From AWTP1-13 sp963775835 (GTDB lineage Bacteria; Pseudomonadota; Alphaproteobacteria; Rhizobiales; Hyphomicrobiaceae): a stretch of DNA of 64,000 nt. The notes under the pieces were generated by a model. That model searched no databases and was not told where the DNA came from. It saw only the letters and a program-made list of their open reading frames with translations. The translations under genes and the position numbers were made by a program. Each line of letters begins with the position of its first letter. Within the stretch, counting starts at the first letter, position 1. The DNA lies in contig CAVZKV010000002.1 in the NCBI GenBank assembly GCA_963775835.1, positions 682,001 through 746,000 of the forward strand, in the 5' to 3' direction. Shown in pieces: positions 45,248 through 53,406 of this stretch.

Positions 45248-45265
45248 GCCCGGACCGTTCCGGGC
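45248..45265. repeat. REP-like hairpin with the GGA-CCGT-TCC core
   Basis: GCCCGGA-CCGT-TCCGGGC forms a 7-bp stem with the same loop as the two hairpins at 37030-37077. It lies just upstream of rlpA, in the rlpA leader region. Confidence 0.5.
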
Positions 45266-45378
45266 CCCGCAGCCCGAAAGCTTGCCAAAGGGCCGTTAGG
45301 AACGGGTTAACTCTCAGGCGAGCGCAACCGGGGAGACGTTGTGGGGCGCGGCGTTGCTTTGAGCGGTCCGCGCGGCGC

Positions 45379-46884
45379 TCAGGGCCTTCGGTGCAGGCAG
45401 GCGTACTTGCGCACGAGTTGTCGGGTGACGAGCGGCACGGCGCGGCGCCCCACGCTGTTGGCCGCCGCGGTTCTGCAGGGGAGCCAGAAATAGTTGGCGT
45501 CCGGGTCCACCACCAGTCGCGCCGGCGCAAACGCGGGGGCGACCAGGATGGAGAGAAAATGCGTGGTCGAGGCCCATACCAGGCCATTGAGCTGTTCCGG
45601 GATCCGATTCGCCGAAACGAAGCGCGGATCGCCGAGGGCCGGGTCGGAAATGGTACCGGTCGCGAGCTTGCGTACGGCCTCCTCGTAACTGGTCCAGGCG
45701 GCGACGAACCTTTCCGTCTCCAGCACGTGCACGGACATGGCCACCAGCATTGCGCCGGCGGCGCAGCGGATGCTGGCGGCGCTGTTGAGCGCTCTGAGCA
45801 GGCGCCGCAGGTACGGCAGCGCCAGCTGCAGGCGGCCCTCGCCGCCCCCGGCGTACGCCGCCGCGAGTGCCCCCAAGACGGGAGTGAAGGTCAACAGTGC
45901 CGTGCGCAGATAATACCGGTTTTCGCCGACGATCCGCGCATCGGATGTGAGCACATGCACCGTCAGCACCGAGACCACCGCCAGGGCCGCGTAGAAATGC
46001 GCGCGCTCCAGTTTGGCCCAGCTCAGCGCCAGCAGCGCCAGGCCATAGCCCGCCAGCGCGACCAAGAGCGTTCGCATGGGATCGAGGGCGAGGCTGCTGA
46101 GGTCGATGAAGTTGAGCGCCGCCGCGGCGAGCACGCCGGCGATGTAGGCGTCGGGCGGCAACTCGAGGCGAACGGCGATCCAGATCGCCACGGCCGCCGC
46201 GCCGGCGGTCACCGGCCGCTGCCACGCCGGATCGCGCGCCTTGCCCAACAGCAGCGTGGCCAGGATGGCGGCGGCGAAAATCAAGGCGCCCTCATGGCTT
46301 AGAATCAGCGCCAGCAAAGCGACGAAGGCGGCGGGTCCCGCGAGCGGGCCGCGTCCGTAGTGGACAATGGCGAGCGTCGGCCAAAACAGGGCATGCGCGA
46401 TCCACATCTCCGTGGGAAAGCCGAACACCAGCGGGCAAAGGGTGGCGGTCGAGCCGCAGGCGTAGGTGAAGAGAATGCGATGCCGCGAGCGGTCAAGCAC
46501 GTAGGTGGCGACAAGGCCGAACAGCTGGGCACCGAAGAACAAAAAACCATAAATGACGATGCCGCCGCGGGGATCGGCGGTCAGCTTGACGTAGGCCTCG
46601 GCGGGTAGGTGGCAGAACAGCAGCACGAACAAACGGCAGGAAATGTTGTGCCAGTGGATGCGCCAGCCATCCGCCACCGCCACCGAATAGGAAAAGATCG
46701 AGCCGTCGCCGAACATCTGCAGGTCGTAGCGAAGCCCAACGACGATGAAGAGCACGGCCCAGGCCATGCCGGCCAGCACCACGAGGAGACGCAGGAACTG
46801 CGCTTCCGAACCAATCGCCAGGCGGCCGCGCCAGCCGGGCGAGGCGGTGGTGGCCTGCGAGAGCTCCGTCATGGCTGCCGCCAT
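45379..46884 (-). CDS. Multi-pass membrane protein of unknown function
   Basis: A 501-residue protein with about eleven membrane segments and a C-terminal periplasmic-looking part. I do not recognise the family with confidence. The layout (helices from residue 30, a loop with FGDGSIFSYSVAVADGWRIHWHNIS after the first) recalls glycosyltransferase-like or polymerase-like integral membrane proteins, but no catalytic motif is evident. It stands alone between rlpA and the methyltransferase gene. Confidence 0.7.
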   Translation of the reverse strand: MAAAMTELSQATTASPGWRGRLAIGSEAQFLRLLVVLAGMAWAVLFIVVGLRYDLQMFGDGSIFSYSVAVADGWRIHWHNISCRLFVLLFCHLPAEAYVKLTADPRGGIVIYGFLFFGAQLFGLVATYVLDRSRHRILFTYACGSTATLCPLVFGFPTEMWIAHALFWPTLAIVHYGRGPLAGPAAFVALLALILSHEGALIFAAAILATLLLGKARDPAWQRPVTAGAAAVAIWIAVRLELPPDAYIAGVLAAAALNFIDLSSLALDPMRTLLVALAGYGLALLALSWAKLERAHFYAALAVVSVLTVHVLTSDARIVGENRYYLRTALLTFTPVLGALAAAYAGGGEGRLQLALPYLRRLLRALNSAASIRCAAGAMLVAMSVHVLETERFVAAWTSYEEAVRKLATGTISDPALGDPRFVSANRIPEQLNGLVWASTTHFLSILVAPAFAPARLVVDPDANYFWLPCRTAAANSVGRRAVPLVTRQLVRKYACLHRRP

Positions 46885-47670
46885 CCGTATCCGGCTTTAC
46901 CGGATGCTGGCGGCGGTCGGCCACAATCGCGCATACCGGCGAGCTGGCTTAGCGCAGCAGCCAAGAGCGTGCCGATGGTGGCGCCGTCGAGGATCGGTTG
47001 CGTCAGCATGTCTCAATGACGATTAGGGCGCCAGGCGATTCCAGGCAACGCCTCAAAAACGAACACTGTGGTTGCCAAAGCCTCGGGGAAGCCCCGCGCC
47101 TTTTCCCCTTTGTGCCAGTCTCGCGGCGCGAAGGCGCGGTCGGCCCAACCGTTGCGGATCTGCGACAGGCGGTGAAGAAAGTTGTAGAGGACGGTATCGC
47201 TCGCTGCGGTCGGCGGTTTCGTGTCGCGCTGCCGCGACTCCAATCTTGTGGGGTTCGGCCCCCCTCGCGGCGAGGTTCGGGCGGTGCGCGGCGCCGGCGG
47301 CGGCTGGCCCGCTGCGGGACGGCCTGATGCCCCATGGCGCCAGGGCGTGCCGCCAGCGCTGGGTGTTCGCCGTTTTCAGCGGTGCGCCGAACGCCTACTG
47401 GTGTTGCGATCCTCCCTGGCCTCGCCTTTTTATTGCGGCGCGAAAGCAGCGGCGGGTGCGCTCTGGCGGCTTGCGCGGGAGCGAGTGCTGCGCTCAAGCG
47501 CGCTCACCGCCAGGGGCGCGCTCACCGCCAGGGGCGCGCGCACCGCCCAGGCGCGCGCGGGAGCCGCGACAAGACGCCGGCGCCAGGAAAGGATAGGGTC
47601 GCCTGGCCCACCGCGAGCCGTCGGTGTCGCCAACGCGGAGTACACAGATCGGAGACATCGTGGAGACATC
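46885..47670. other. Long intergenic stretch with repeats
   Basis: These 786 bases carry no gene I can defend. A minus-strand frame at 47013-47243 (76 codons) looks somewhat protein-like (LHRLSQIRNGWADRAF) but has no match I know. It could be a remnant. The right part holds two short tandem repeats (47499-47551 and 47651-47672), and the open frame through it is only an upstream extension of the next gene. Confidence 0.4.
47499..47551. repeat. 18-base tandem repeat, nearly three copies
   Basis: CGCGCTCACCGCCAGGGG occurs at 47499-47516 and 47517-47534, followed by a diverged third copy to 47551. It lies about 120 bases upstream of the methyltransferase start. Confidence 0.75.
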
Positions 47671-47672
47671 GT
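47651..47672. repeat. Duplicated ribosome-binding segment
   Basis: GGAGACATCGT is present twice in direct contact (47651-47661 and 47662-47672). The second copy supplies GGAG five bases before the GTG start at 47671. The first copy would place the same signal before an out-of-frame GTG at 47660. Confidence 0.6.
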
Positions 47673-48360
47673 GAGCTGGGCTCAGTACTGGAACCAAGAG
47701 ACGTCGCTTTATGTCAACGAACGCCACCGGCGCCTGCACTATGAGCGCGTGACGCGCGATATCATCGCCTACCTGCCGGCAGGCGACGTGGACCTCTTGG
47801 ACTATGGCTGCGGGGACACGCTGGCGGCCGACAAGCTCGCCGAAGCATGCGCTCGCCTCTTCCTGTGCGATGCCTCCCCGCGCGTGCGTGAGCGCCTGGC
47901 CGCACGCTACGCCGACCGGGGCAACATTACCGTCGCCTCGCCGCAAGACGTCGAGGCGCTCCCCGCGCACAGCCTCGGCGTGATCGTCGTCAACTCCGTG
48001 GTCCAGTACCTTTCCAGGCCGCAGTTTGAGCATCTGCTCACGCAGGCGCGCTGGAAGCTAACGCCCGGCGGCGTTTTGCTGTTGGCCGACATCGTGCCGC
48101 ACCAAGTCGGGCCCTTCCGCGATGCGCTTGAGCTTCTCAAGTTCGCGGCCGGGGCTGGCTTTTTGCTGCCGGCCTTGTTCGGCCTGGCGCGGTCCTATGT
48201 CTCGCCGTACCGCAAGATCCGACAGAGCTCTGGTTTTCTGCAATTCGATGAGGGGGAAATCTTGCAGCTGCTGCGCCAGCACGGTTTCACGGCTCAGCGC
48301 CAGCCGCACAATATTGGCCACAACGCCCAGCGCATGACCTTTCTCGCCTTCGCACCCTGA
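47671..48360 (+). CDS. Class I SAM-dependent methyltransferase
   Basis: A 229-residue methyltransferase. The SAM-binding motif I is LLDYGCGDTLAADKL near residue 38, the acidic loop is FLCDASP, and motif IV-like VIVVNSVVQYLS follows, then GGVLLLADIVP. The GTG at 47671 is chosen because GGAG stands five bases before it and the protein similarity begins there (VSWAQYWNQE). A hydrophobic stretch near residues 160-180 suggests contact with membrane or a lipid substrate. The substrate is unknown. Confidence 0.82.
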   Translation: MSWAQYWNQETSLYVNERHRRLHYERVTRDIIAYLPAGDVDLLDYGCGDTLAADKLAEACARLFLCDASPRVRERLAARYADRGNITVASPQDVEALPAHSLGVIVVNSVVQYLSRPQFEHLLTQARWKLTPGGVLLLADIVPHQVGPFRDALELLKFAAGAGFLLPALFGLARSYVSPYRKIRQSSGFLQFDEGEILQLLRQHGFTAQRQPHNIGHNAQRMTFLAFAP

Positions 48361-48380
48361 GGCGCGCCGCCCGCACCGCT

Positions 48381-49829
48381 TCACACCGGCGCCGGCGTGG
48401 CGCCAGGGGCGCCAATATGCAAGGCCTTGGCCGGGCCGCCGAAACGTTCGATCAGCGCCGCTTGGTCCGCCTTGGCGCGGGCGTCGGTGGCCTCCGGATC
48501 GAGTATCTGACGCAGCTGATCCTCCAGGCGGGCCACAACGTCGGCATGCGCCGGGCTGGCCGCGAGATTGAGCTCCTCGTTAGGGTCCTCGATGAGATCA
48601 AACAGCTCGGGCTGATAGCCCACGTAGTAGTTGTACTTGTGGCGCCCGTTGCGCAGCATGAAGGCGGCGGACGGCGATGCGAACGCGTGGTACTCGGAAA
48701 AGACGGTGCGTTGCGGATCAAGGGGCGCTGCGGCGATTTCGAACAAGGAGCGCCCGGGCAGGTTGTCGCTCCAGTCGTAGGGGTCTTCACCAACCGCCGC
48801 CAGAATCGTGGGTGCGAGATCGACTAGGCTAACGGCGCTCGCGCACACGCGCCCCGCGGCGACATCCGGGCCGGCGATCAGCAAGGGCACACCCACGGCA
48901 TCGTCGTAGTGCGTGCTCTTTCCCCACATGCCGCGGACGCCGATGTTGTCGCCGTGGTCGCTGGTGTAGATGATACGCGTCGTCTCGGCGAGACCGGTTG
49001 TCGCCAGGGCATCGACGATGCGGCCGACCTGAGTGTCCACCCAGGTGCACAGGCCCAAGTAGCAGGCGGTCGCCAGGCGACGGCCGCGGTCGTCGAGGGC
49101 ATCGTCAACCGGGTGCATGCGGTGCTGGGCTTCCAGCCAGGGGTGGCGAGGGTGGCCGCGGCTTGGATGCAAACGCGGCAGCGGCATGTTTTCGCTGGGG
49201 TAGAGGTCGAGGATGTGCTTCGGCACGGTCAGCGGAAAGTGGGGAGCCACGAAGCCGACGAATAGCACCCACGGCCGGCCGGCCGGTTCGCGCGCGCGTT
49301 GCGCAAGCCAGTTTTCCGCTTCGCTGGCGATGCGGTCGTCGTAGATGTTGTATTTCGAGGTGCCGGGCCCGATCGGCTCCAGCATCATGTGCGCACGCGC
49401 GGTGAAATCCGCTTTGCCGTCGCGCAAGGCGCCCCAGACCATGCCGTGGCCGCCGTAGATGTGCATCGGCTGATACTGGTGGTCGAAGCCGGTGGGATCT
49501 TCGGCGCGGCGGTAGTGCAGCTTGCCGATCGAATCGACGCGGTGACCGCTTTGCTGCAGGGCGTGACCCCAACCGGGAATGCTGCCGTCGTAGGCAATGG
49601 CGTTGTCCCAAGTGCCAAGCTCGTGCACATAGCGGCCGGTGGCGAAGGAGGCGCGCGAAGGCACGCAAATCGGCGAGTTGCAGTAGGCCGCGTCGAACCG
49701 CAGGCCGCGCGCGGCCAGGCGGTCGAGGTTGGGTGTGATGGCCAAGGGATGCCCGGCTGCGCCCATGGCGCGCGGGTGATGCTCATCCGACATGATGACG
49801 ACGAGGTTGGCGGGCCGCATAGATCTCAT
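48381..49829 (-). CDS. Type I (formylglycine) sulfatase 1
   Basis: A 482-residue alkaline-phosphatase-fold sulfatase. The Cys to be converted to formylglycine is Cys55 in NSPICVPSRASF (C-x-P-S-R). Metal and sulfate ligands are visible in MSDEHH (residue 15 onward), YTSDHGDNIG and GKSTHYDDAVGVP. I start it at the ATG complementary to 49827-49829; the long upstream open frame is antisense-like. There is no signal peptide, so it should act in the cytoplasm. It lies 31 bases after FGE. The sequence is unlike choline sulfatase BetC around the active site. The substrate is unknown. Confidence 0.9.
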   Translation of the reverse strand: MRSMRPANLVVIMSDEHHPRAMGAAGHPLAITPNLDRLAARGLRFDAAYCNSPICVPSRASFATGRYVHELGTWDNAIAYDGSIPGWGHALQQSGHRVDSIGKLHYRRAEDPTGFDHQYQPMHIYGGHGMVWGALRDGKADFTARAHMMLEPIGPGTSKYNIYDDRIASEAENWLAQRAREPAGRPWVLFVGFVAPHFPLTVPKHILDLYPSENMPLPRLHPSRGHPRHPWLEAQHRMHPVDDALDDRGRRLATACYLGLCTWVDTQVGRIVDALATTGLAETTRIIYTSDHGDNIGVRGMWGKSTHYDDAVGVPLLIAGPDVAAGRVCASAVSLVDLAPTILAAVGEDPYDWSDNLPGRSLFEIAAAPLDPQRTVFSEYHAFASPSAAFMLRNGRHKYNYYVGYQPELFDLIEDPNEELNLAASPAHADVVARLEDQLRQILDPEATDARAKADQAALIERFGGPAKALHIGAPGATPAPV

Positions 49830-49860
49830 TGCTCGCTTCGGGTTGGGATGGGAGGGCGGG

Positions 49861-50697
49861 TTAGTCGTCGAACACCAGACGAAAGCCGACGTGTCCCGTC
49901 GAACTGTCGGCGGCGGCAGCGGTGCGTGCGGCGATGCGATAGCGATAGCAATAGGAACGATGGCATAGGTACGAGCCTCCCTTGAGGAGGCGCTCTTTGC
50001 TGCGCTCCGCCTGCTGATTGCGCGCTTTGGCGGCGCGTGTGAGCGAGCGCACGCGGAACGCATCGGCACACCATTCCCAGGTATTGCCCGCCATGTTGAA
50101 AAGACCGTAGCCGTTGGGCGCAAAGGCGTCGGCGGGTGCGGTGCCGACAAAGCCGTCGCGGCCGCTATTGCTCGTTGGAAACTCCCCTTGCCAGATGTTG
50201 CAGGGCAGAAAGGCACTATCGTCGGGCTCGCGATTGCCCCAGGGGAAGCGCGCCCCATGGCTACCGCCGGCGGCCGCATACTCCCATTCAGCCTCCGTTG
50301 GCAGGCGGCCGCCGGCCCAGGCGGCGAAGCTGACCGCGTCGTTCCAGGAGACATGCACGACGGGATGGTCGAGCCGTCCGACAAGATTGGAATGCGACCC
50401 TTCGGGCCGTTGCCAACAGGCGCCTTCGACACGACGCCACCAGAAAAATTCGTTGGCGGCTTCCATCGCTGCGGCCGCATCCACCACGAAGGCGGAGAAC
50501 ACCAGCGACCAACCGTAGCGTTCGGCATCCGTGCGATAGCCGGTGGCGTGCACGAAGGCATCGAACCAGGCGTTCGTCACCGCCAGGGGATCGATGGCGA
50601 AGGGCCCGACCCTGACCACGCGCGGCGGGCTCTCGCCATCCTGCGGCAGCAAACGCTCAGGCGTACCGATGCGCATGCGGCCGCCGGGCAGGTGCAC
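49861..50697 (-). CDS. Formylglycine-generating enzyme (SUMF1/FGE family)
   Basis: FGE oxidises the active-site Cys of type I sulfatases to formylglycine. With a GTG start at 50697 (VHLPGGRMRIGTPE) it has 278 residues. The domain contains FAIDPLAVTNAWFDAFV, HPVVHVSWNDAVSFAAWAGGRLPTEAEWEYAA and NMAGNTWEWCAD. The decisive motif GGSYLCHRSYCYRYR carries the Cys pair (about 245 and 250) that corresponds to the two catalytic cysteines of human FGE, so this is a true FGE rather than a general SUMF1-domain protein. It sits between the two sulfatases. Confidence 0.93.
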   Translation of the reverse strand: MHLPGGRMRIGTPERLLPQDGESPPRVVRVGPFAIDPLAVTNAWFDAFVHATGYRTDAERYGWSLVFSAFVVDAAAAMEAANEFFWWRRVEGACWQRPEGSHSNLVGRLDHPVVHVSWNDAVSFAAWAGGRLPTEAEWEYAAAGGSHGARFPWGNREPDDSAFLPCNIWQGEFPTSNSGRDGFVGTAPADAFAPNGYGLFNMAGNTWEWCADAFRVRSLTRAAKARNQQAERSKERLLKGGSYLCHRSYCYRYRIAARTAAAADSSTGHVGFRLVFDD

Positions 50698-50836
50698 GCG
50701 ACGCTGCGGTCGTCCCGTTGCCGCGGCGAACGCGGGCCGGGCAGCGCTCGGCGGCGGTCCGCCGGCCGCCGCGGTCGGCGGGCAGCAGGAGGCTCGGTGC
50801 GCAACCTTGACTGTCGGGGTGGGGCGCAAGGGAGGC

Positions 50837-52292
50837 CTAATTGTAGACGGGTTTGGTGCCGGGGACCGGCGAATGGCCGAAGCTTCCCTTGGCCAGGATC
50901 GCCGCGCGGCCGCCGAGCTCGGCAATCCTGGCGGCCTGGTCCTTGCGCGCCTGGGCATCGACGCGCTCCGGATCGACGATTTGGCGCAGCGCGGCCTCGC
51001 AGTCGGCGAGCAGGCCGGCATAGCCGCCGCGCGGGGCCAGATCGCGCGTTTCGTAGGGGTCGGCCGCCAGGTCGAACAGCTGCGGCGGCAGGCCGACATA
51101 ATATATGAACTTGAATTTGCCTTTGCGGATCATGAAGGCGCCGGTGACGGCACCGGCGGCGTGATATTCGCTCATGACGGTGCGTTCCGGAGCCCTGCCG
51201 GCAACGATGTCCAGCAAGGGGACCCCGGGTAGATGGGAATCGGCGGGGTGGCGTGGCTCGCCGACGCAAGCAAGGATGGTTGGATAGCAATCGACCAGGG
51301 AGACCGGCTCGCGACAGACGACATCGGCCGGCACCTCGGGTCCGGCCATGATCATCGGCACACCGGCGGATTCCTCGTACATGTTGGATTTTCCCCACAG
51401 CCCGCGGGTGCCGAGGTTGTCACCGTGGTCGCTGGTGTAAATCACGCGCGTGGTGCCGGCGAGGTCATTGTCGTCGAGACATTTCAACAGCCGCCCGACG
51501 TTGTGATCGACAAAGCTCACGAGGCCGAAGTAGGCGGTGATCGCCTTGCGCACCTTGCTGGGGTCGTCGAAGCCCTGGTTATAGATCTGGCAGGCGCGCA
51601 TCGCCTCCAGGTAGGGGTGGGTCGGGCGCTCGCCCTCGGCATAGAGGTTCGGCCACGGCACCTTGTCCTCGGCATAAAGGTTGTACCAGCGGGGGCGGGC
51701 GACCAGCGGGAAGTGCGGGCACACCAGCGAGACGAACAACAGCCACGGCTTCGCCTCCTTGCCTTTGGCGCGTTCCGTCAGCCAGTTCTCGGCGGCGAGC
51801 GTGATCCGGTCGTCGTAGCCTTGATAGGTAGAATCGCCGCAGCCGGCCTCGGCGGCAAGGCGCAAGGCCGCGCGGCGCGGCGGTGGCGGATCGCGCAACA
51901 TGCCGATCGGATCGCCGATCCCGTCCACCACGTGCAGCGGCATGTGCTCCTTGTTGAAGCCATTGTCATCCTCGGTGCTGCGGAAGTGCAATTTGCCGAT
52001 CGAACTCCACGCAATGGCCCGCCGCCTTTAGGCGGTGCGCCCAGGACGGGACGCTGCCGTCATAGGGGTTGGCGTTATCCCAGAAGCCGATGTCGTGCAC
52101 ATAGCGTCCGGTTTGGAAACTGGCGCGCGACGGCACGCAAATCGGCGAATTGCAGTAGGCCTCGGTAAAGCGCACGCCGCGGCTCGCGAGCCTGTCGAGA
52201 TTGGGTGTCTCAATCATCGGATGGCCATGACAGCCGAGCACGCGCCGGCTGTGTTCGTCCGACATGATGAAAAGCAAATTTCTGGGCTGCAT
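50837..52292 (-). pseudogene. Type I sulfatase 2, interrupted by a single-base frameshift
   Basis: A close relative of sulfatase 1. The ATG complementary to 52290-52292 opens MQPRNLLFIMSDEH; the formylglycine Cys is Cys52 in NSPICVPSRASF. After AAGHCVEF the frame breaks: the continuation IGKLHFRSTEDDNGF is in another frame, and the first frame stops after about 20 more codons. An extra G near 52001 explains it. Aligned with sulfatase 1 (VDSIGKLHYRRAED), the repaired protein would have about 484 residues. The rest, with YTSDHGDNLG and GKSNMYEESAGVP, is intact to 50837. It is downstream of the ABC ATPase by 19 bases. It may be a real pseudogene or a sequence error. Confidence 0.85.
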
Positions 52293-52311
52293 GATCTGTC
52301 CTGCCAACTCC

Positions 52312-53406
52312 TCAGTCCAATTCACTTCGCATGGCGACGCAATCGCCGATGGGAATGGTGAGCGCAACCGCGCTACCCGTGGCGAGGCCGTGACGGCGGT
52401 CGCCTTGCACCCGCACCAGCATGCCGTCGACATCGACCTGATGGTCGACGATGTTGCCGAGGAAGGCGCTCTCTACCAGCCGTCCACGCAAGACGTTTGC
52501 CGACCCATCGGGCTCGGCGGCGCCGAGGCGAATGGCCTCGGGGCGGATGGCGACGGTGACGGCCTTGAGCGCGCCGACCATGCCATGGCTCAATTCGGCG
52601 TCAATTGTCTGCGCGCCAATGCGCACCCGCGCCTTGCCCGCAACCTGCGCGATCACCGTGCCCGGCAGCTTGTTCACCAGCCCCATGAAATCGGCCACGA
52701 ACAGGTTGGCGGGACGTTCGTAGACTTCGCGTGGCGTGCCGACCTGTTGCACGGCGCCCTGGTTGAAAACCACGATGCGATCGGACAGGGCCATGGCTTC
52801 GGCTTGGTCATGCGTGACGTGGATGAAGGTGATGCCGGTGCGCCGCTGCAGCGTTTTGAGCTCGCCGCGCATGCGCTCGCGCAACTTGGCATCGAGATTG
52901 GAGAGCGGCTCGTCGAGCAGGAGGATTGTCGGCTCGACCACCAAGGATCGCGCCAGCGCCACGCGCTGTTGCTGCCCGCCCGAAAGTTGGCCTGGGTGCC
53001 GCCCCTCCAGGCCCTCCAGGCCGACCGCCGCCAACACGCGGCCCACCCGTTGCGCGATCTCGCCGTGAGCGATCTTGGCAATCCGGAGCCCGAAGGCCAC
53101 GTTCTCGAACACCGACATGTGCGGCCACACCGCATAGTTCTGAAACACCATGCCCATGCGGCGTTGCTCGGGTGCCAGCACGCCCCGCGGTGAAGAAAAC
53201 AGGCGGCCGGCTACTTTGATCGTGCCGGCATCCGGCGTCAGGAAGCCCGCCAGCGTGCGCAGCATGGTGGTCTTGCCGCATCCCGATGGGCCGAGCAGGG
53301 TGACAAATTCGCGCTCTTCGACCGCCAGGTCGACCCCGAGCAAGGCGGAAAGGCCACCGAAACGTTTGGCGATGCCGTCAATGTCGATGAAGGCCATCCT
53401 CATCAT
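52312..53406 (-). CDS. ABC importer ATP-binding protein (FbpC/PotA type)
   Basis: A 364-residue ATPase with Walker A LLGPSGCGKTTMLR, the Q-loop FQNYAVWPHMSVFENV, the signature LSGGQQQRVALARSL and Walker B LLLDEPLSNLD. After the switch His (HVTHDQAEAM) comes a C-terminal TOBE-like domain of about 130 residues. It overlaps the permease gene by four bases. It is the only importer ATPase near the two transport systems here, so it could serve both; MalK-type ATPases are known to be shared. Alternative starts are the Met codons two and four. Confidence 0.93.
   Translation of the reverse strand: MMRMAFIDIDGIAKRFGGLSALLGVDLAVEEREFVTLLGPSGCGKTTMLRTLAGFLTPDAGTIKVAGRLFSSPRGVLAPEQRRMGMVFQNYAVWPHMSVFENVAFGLRIAKIAHGEIAQRVGRVLAAVGLEGLEGRHPGQLSGGQQQRVALARSLVVEPTILLLDEPLSNLDAKLRERMRGELKTLQRRTGITFIHVTHDQAEAMALSDRIVVFNQGAVQQVGTPREVYERPANLFVADFMGLVNKLPGTVIAQVAGKARVRIGAQTIDAELSHGMVGALKAVTVAIRPEAIRLGAAEPDGSANVLRGRLVESAFLGNIVDHQVDVDGMLVRVQGDRRHGLATGSAVALTIPIGDCVAMRSELD

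Noticed and set aside
47013..47243. Possible 76-codon gene on the minus strand
   Set aside because: Looks slightly protein-like but has no recognised similarity, no clear ribosome site and no partner gene.
49830..50561. N-terminal extension of sulfatase 1 across the FGE gene
   Set aside because: Ser/Pro/Arg-rich shadow of FGE; the sulfatase family begins at MRSMRPANLVVIMSDEHH.
48381..52292. Assigning the sulfatases as choline sulfatase (BetC)
   Set aside because: The GMC neighbour invites it, but as I recall BetC has an APAR-type active-site motif and a different flanking sequence, whereas these have CVPSR.
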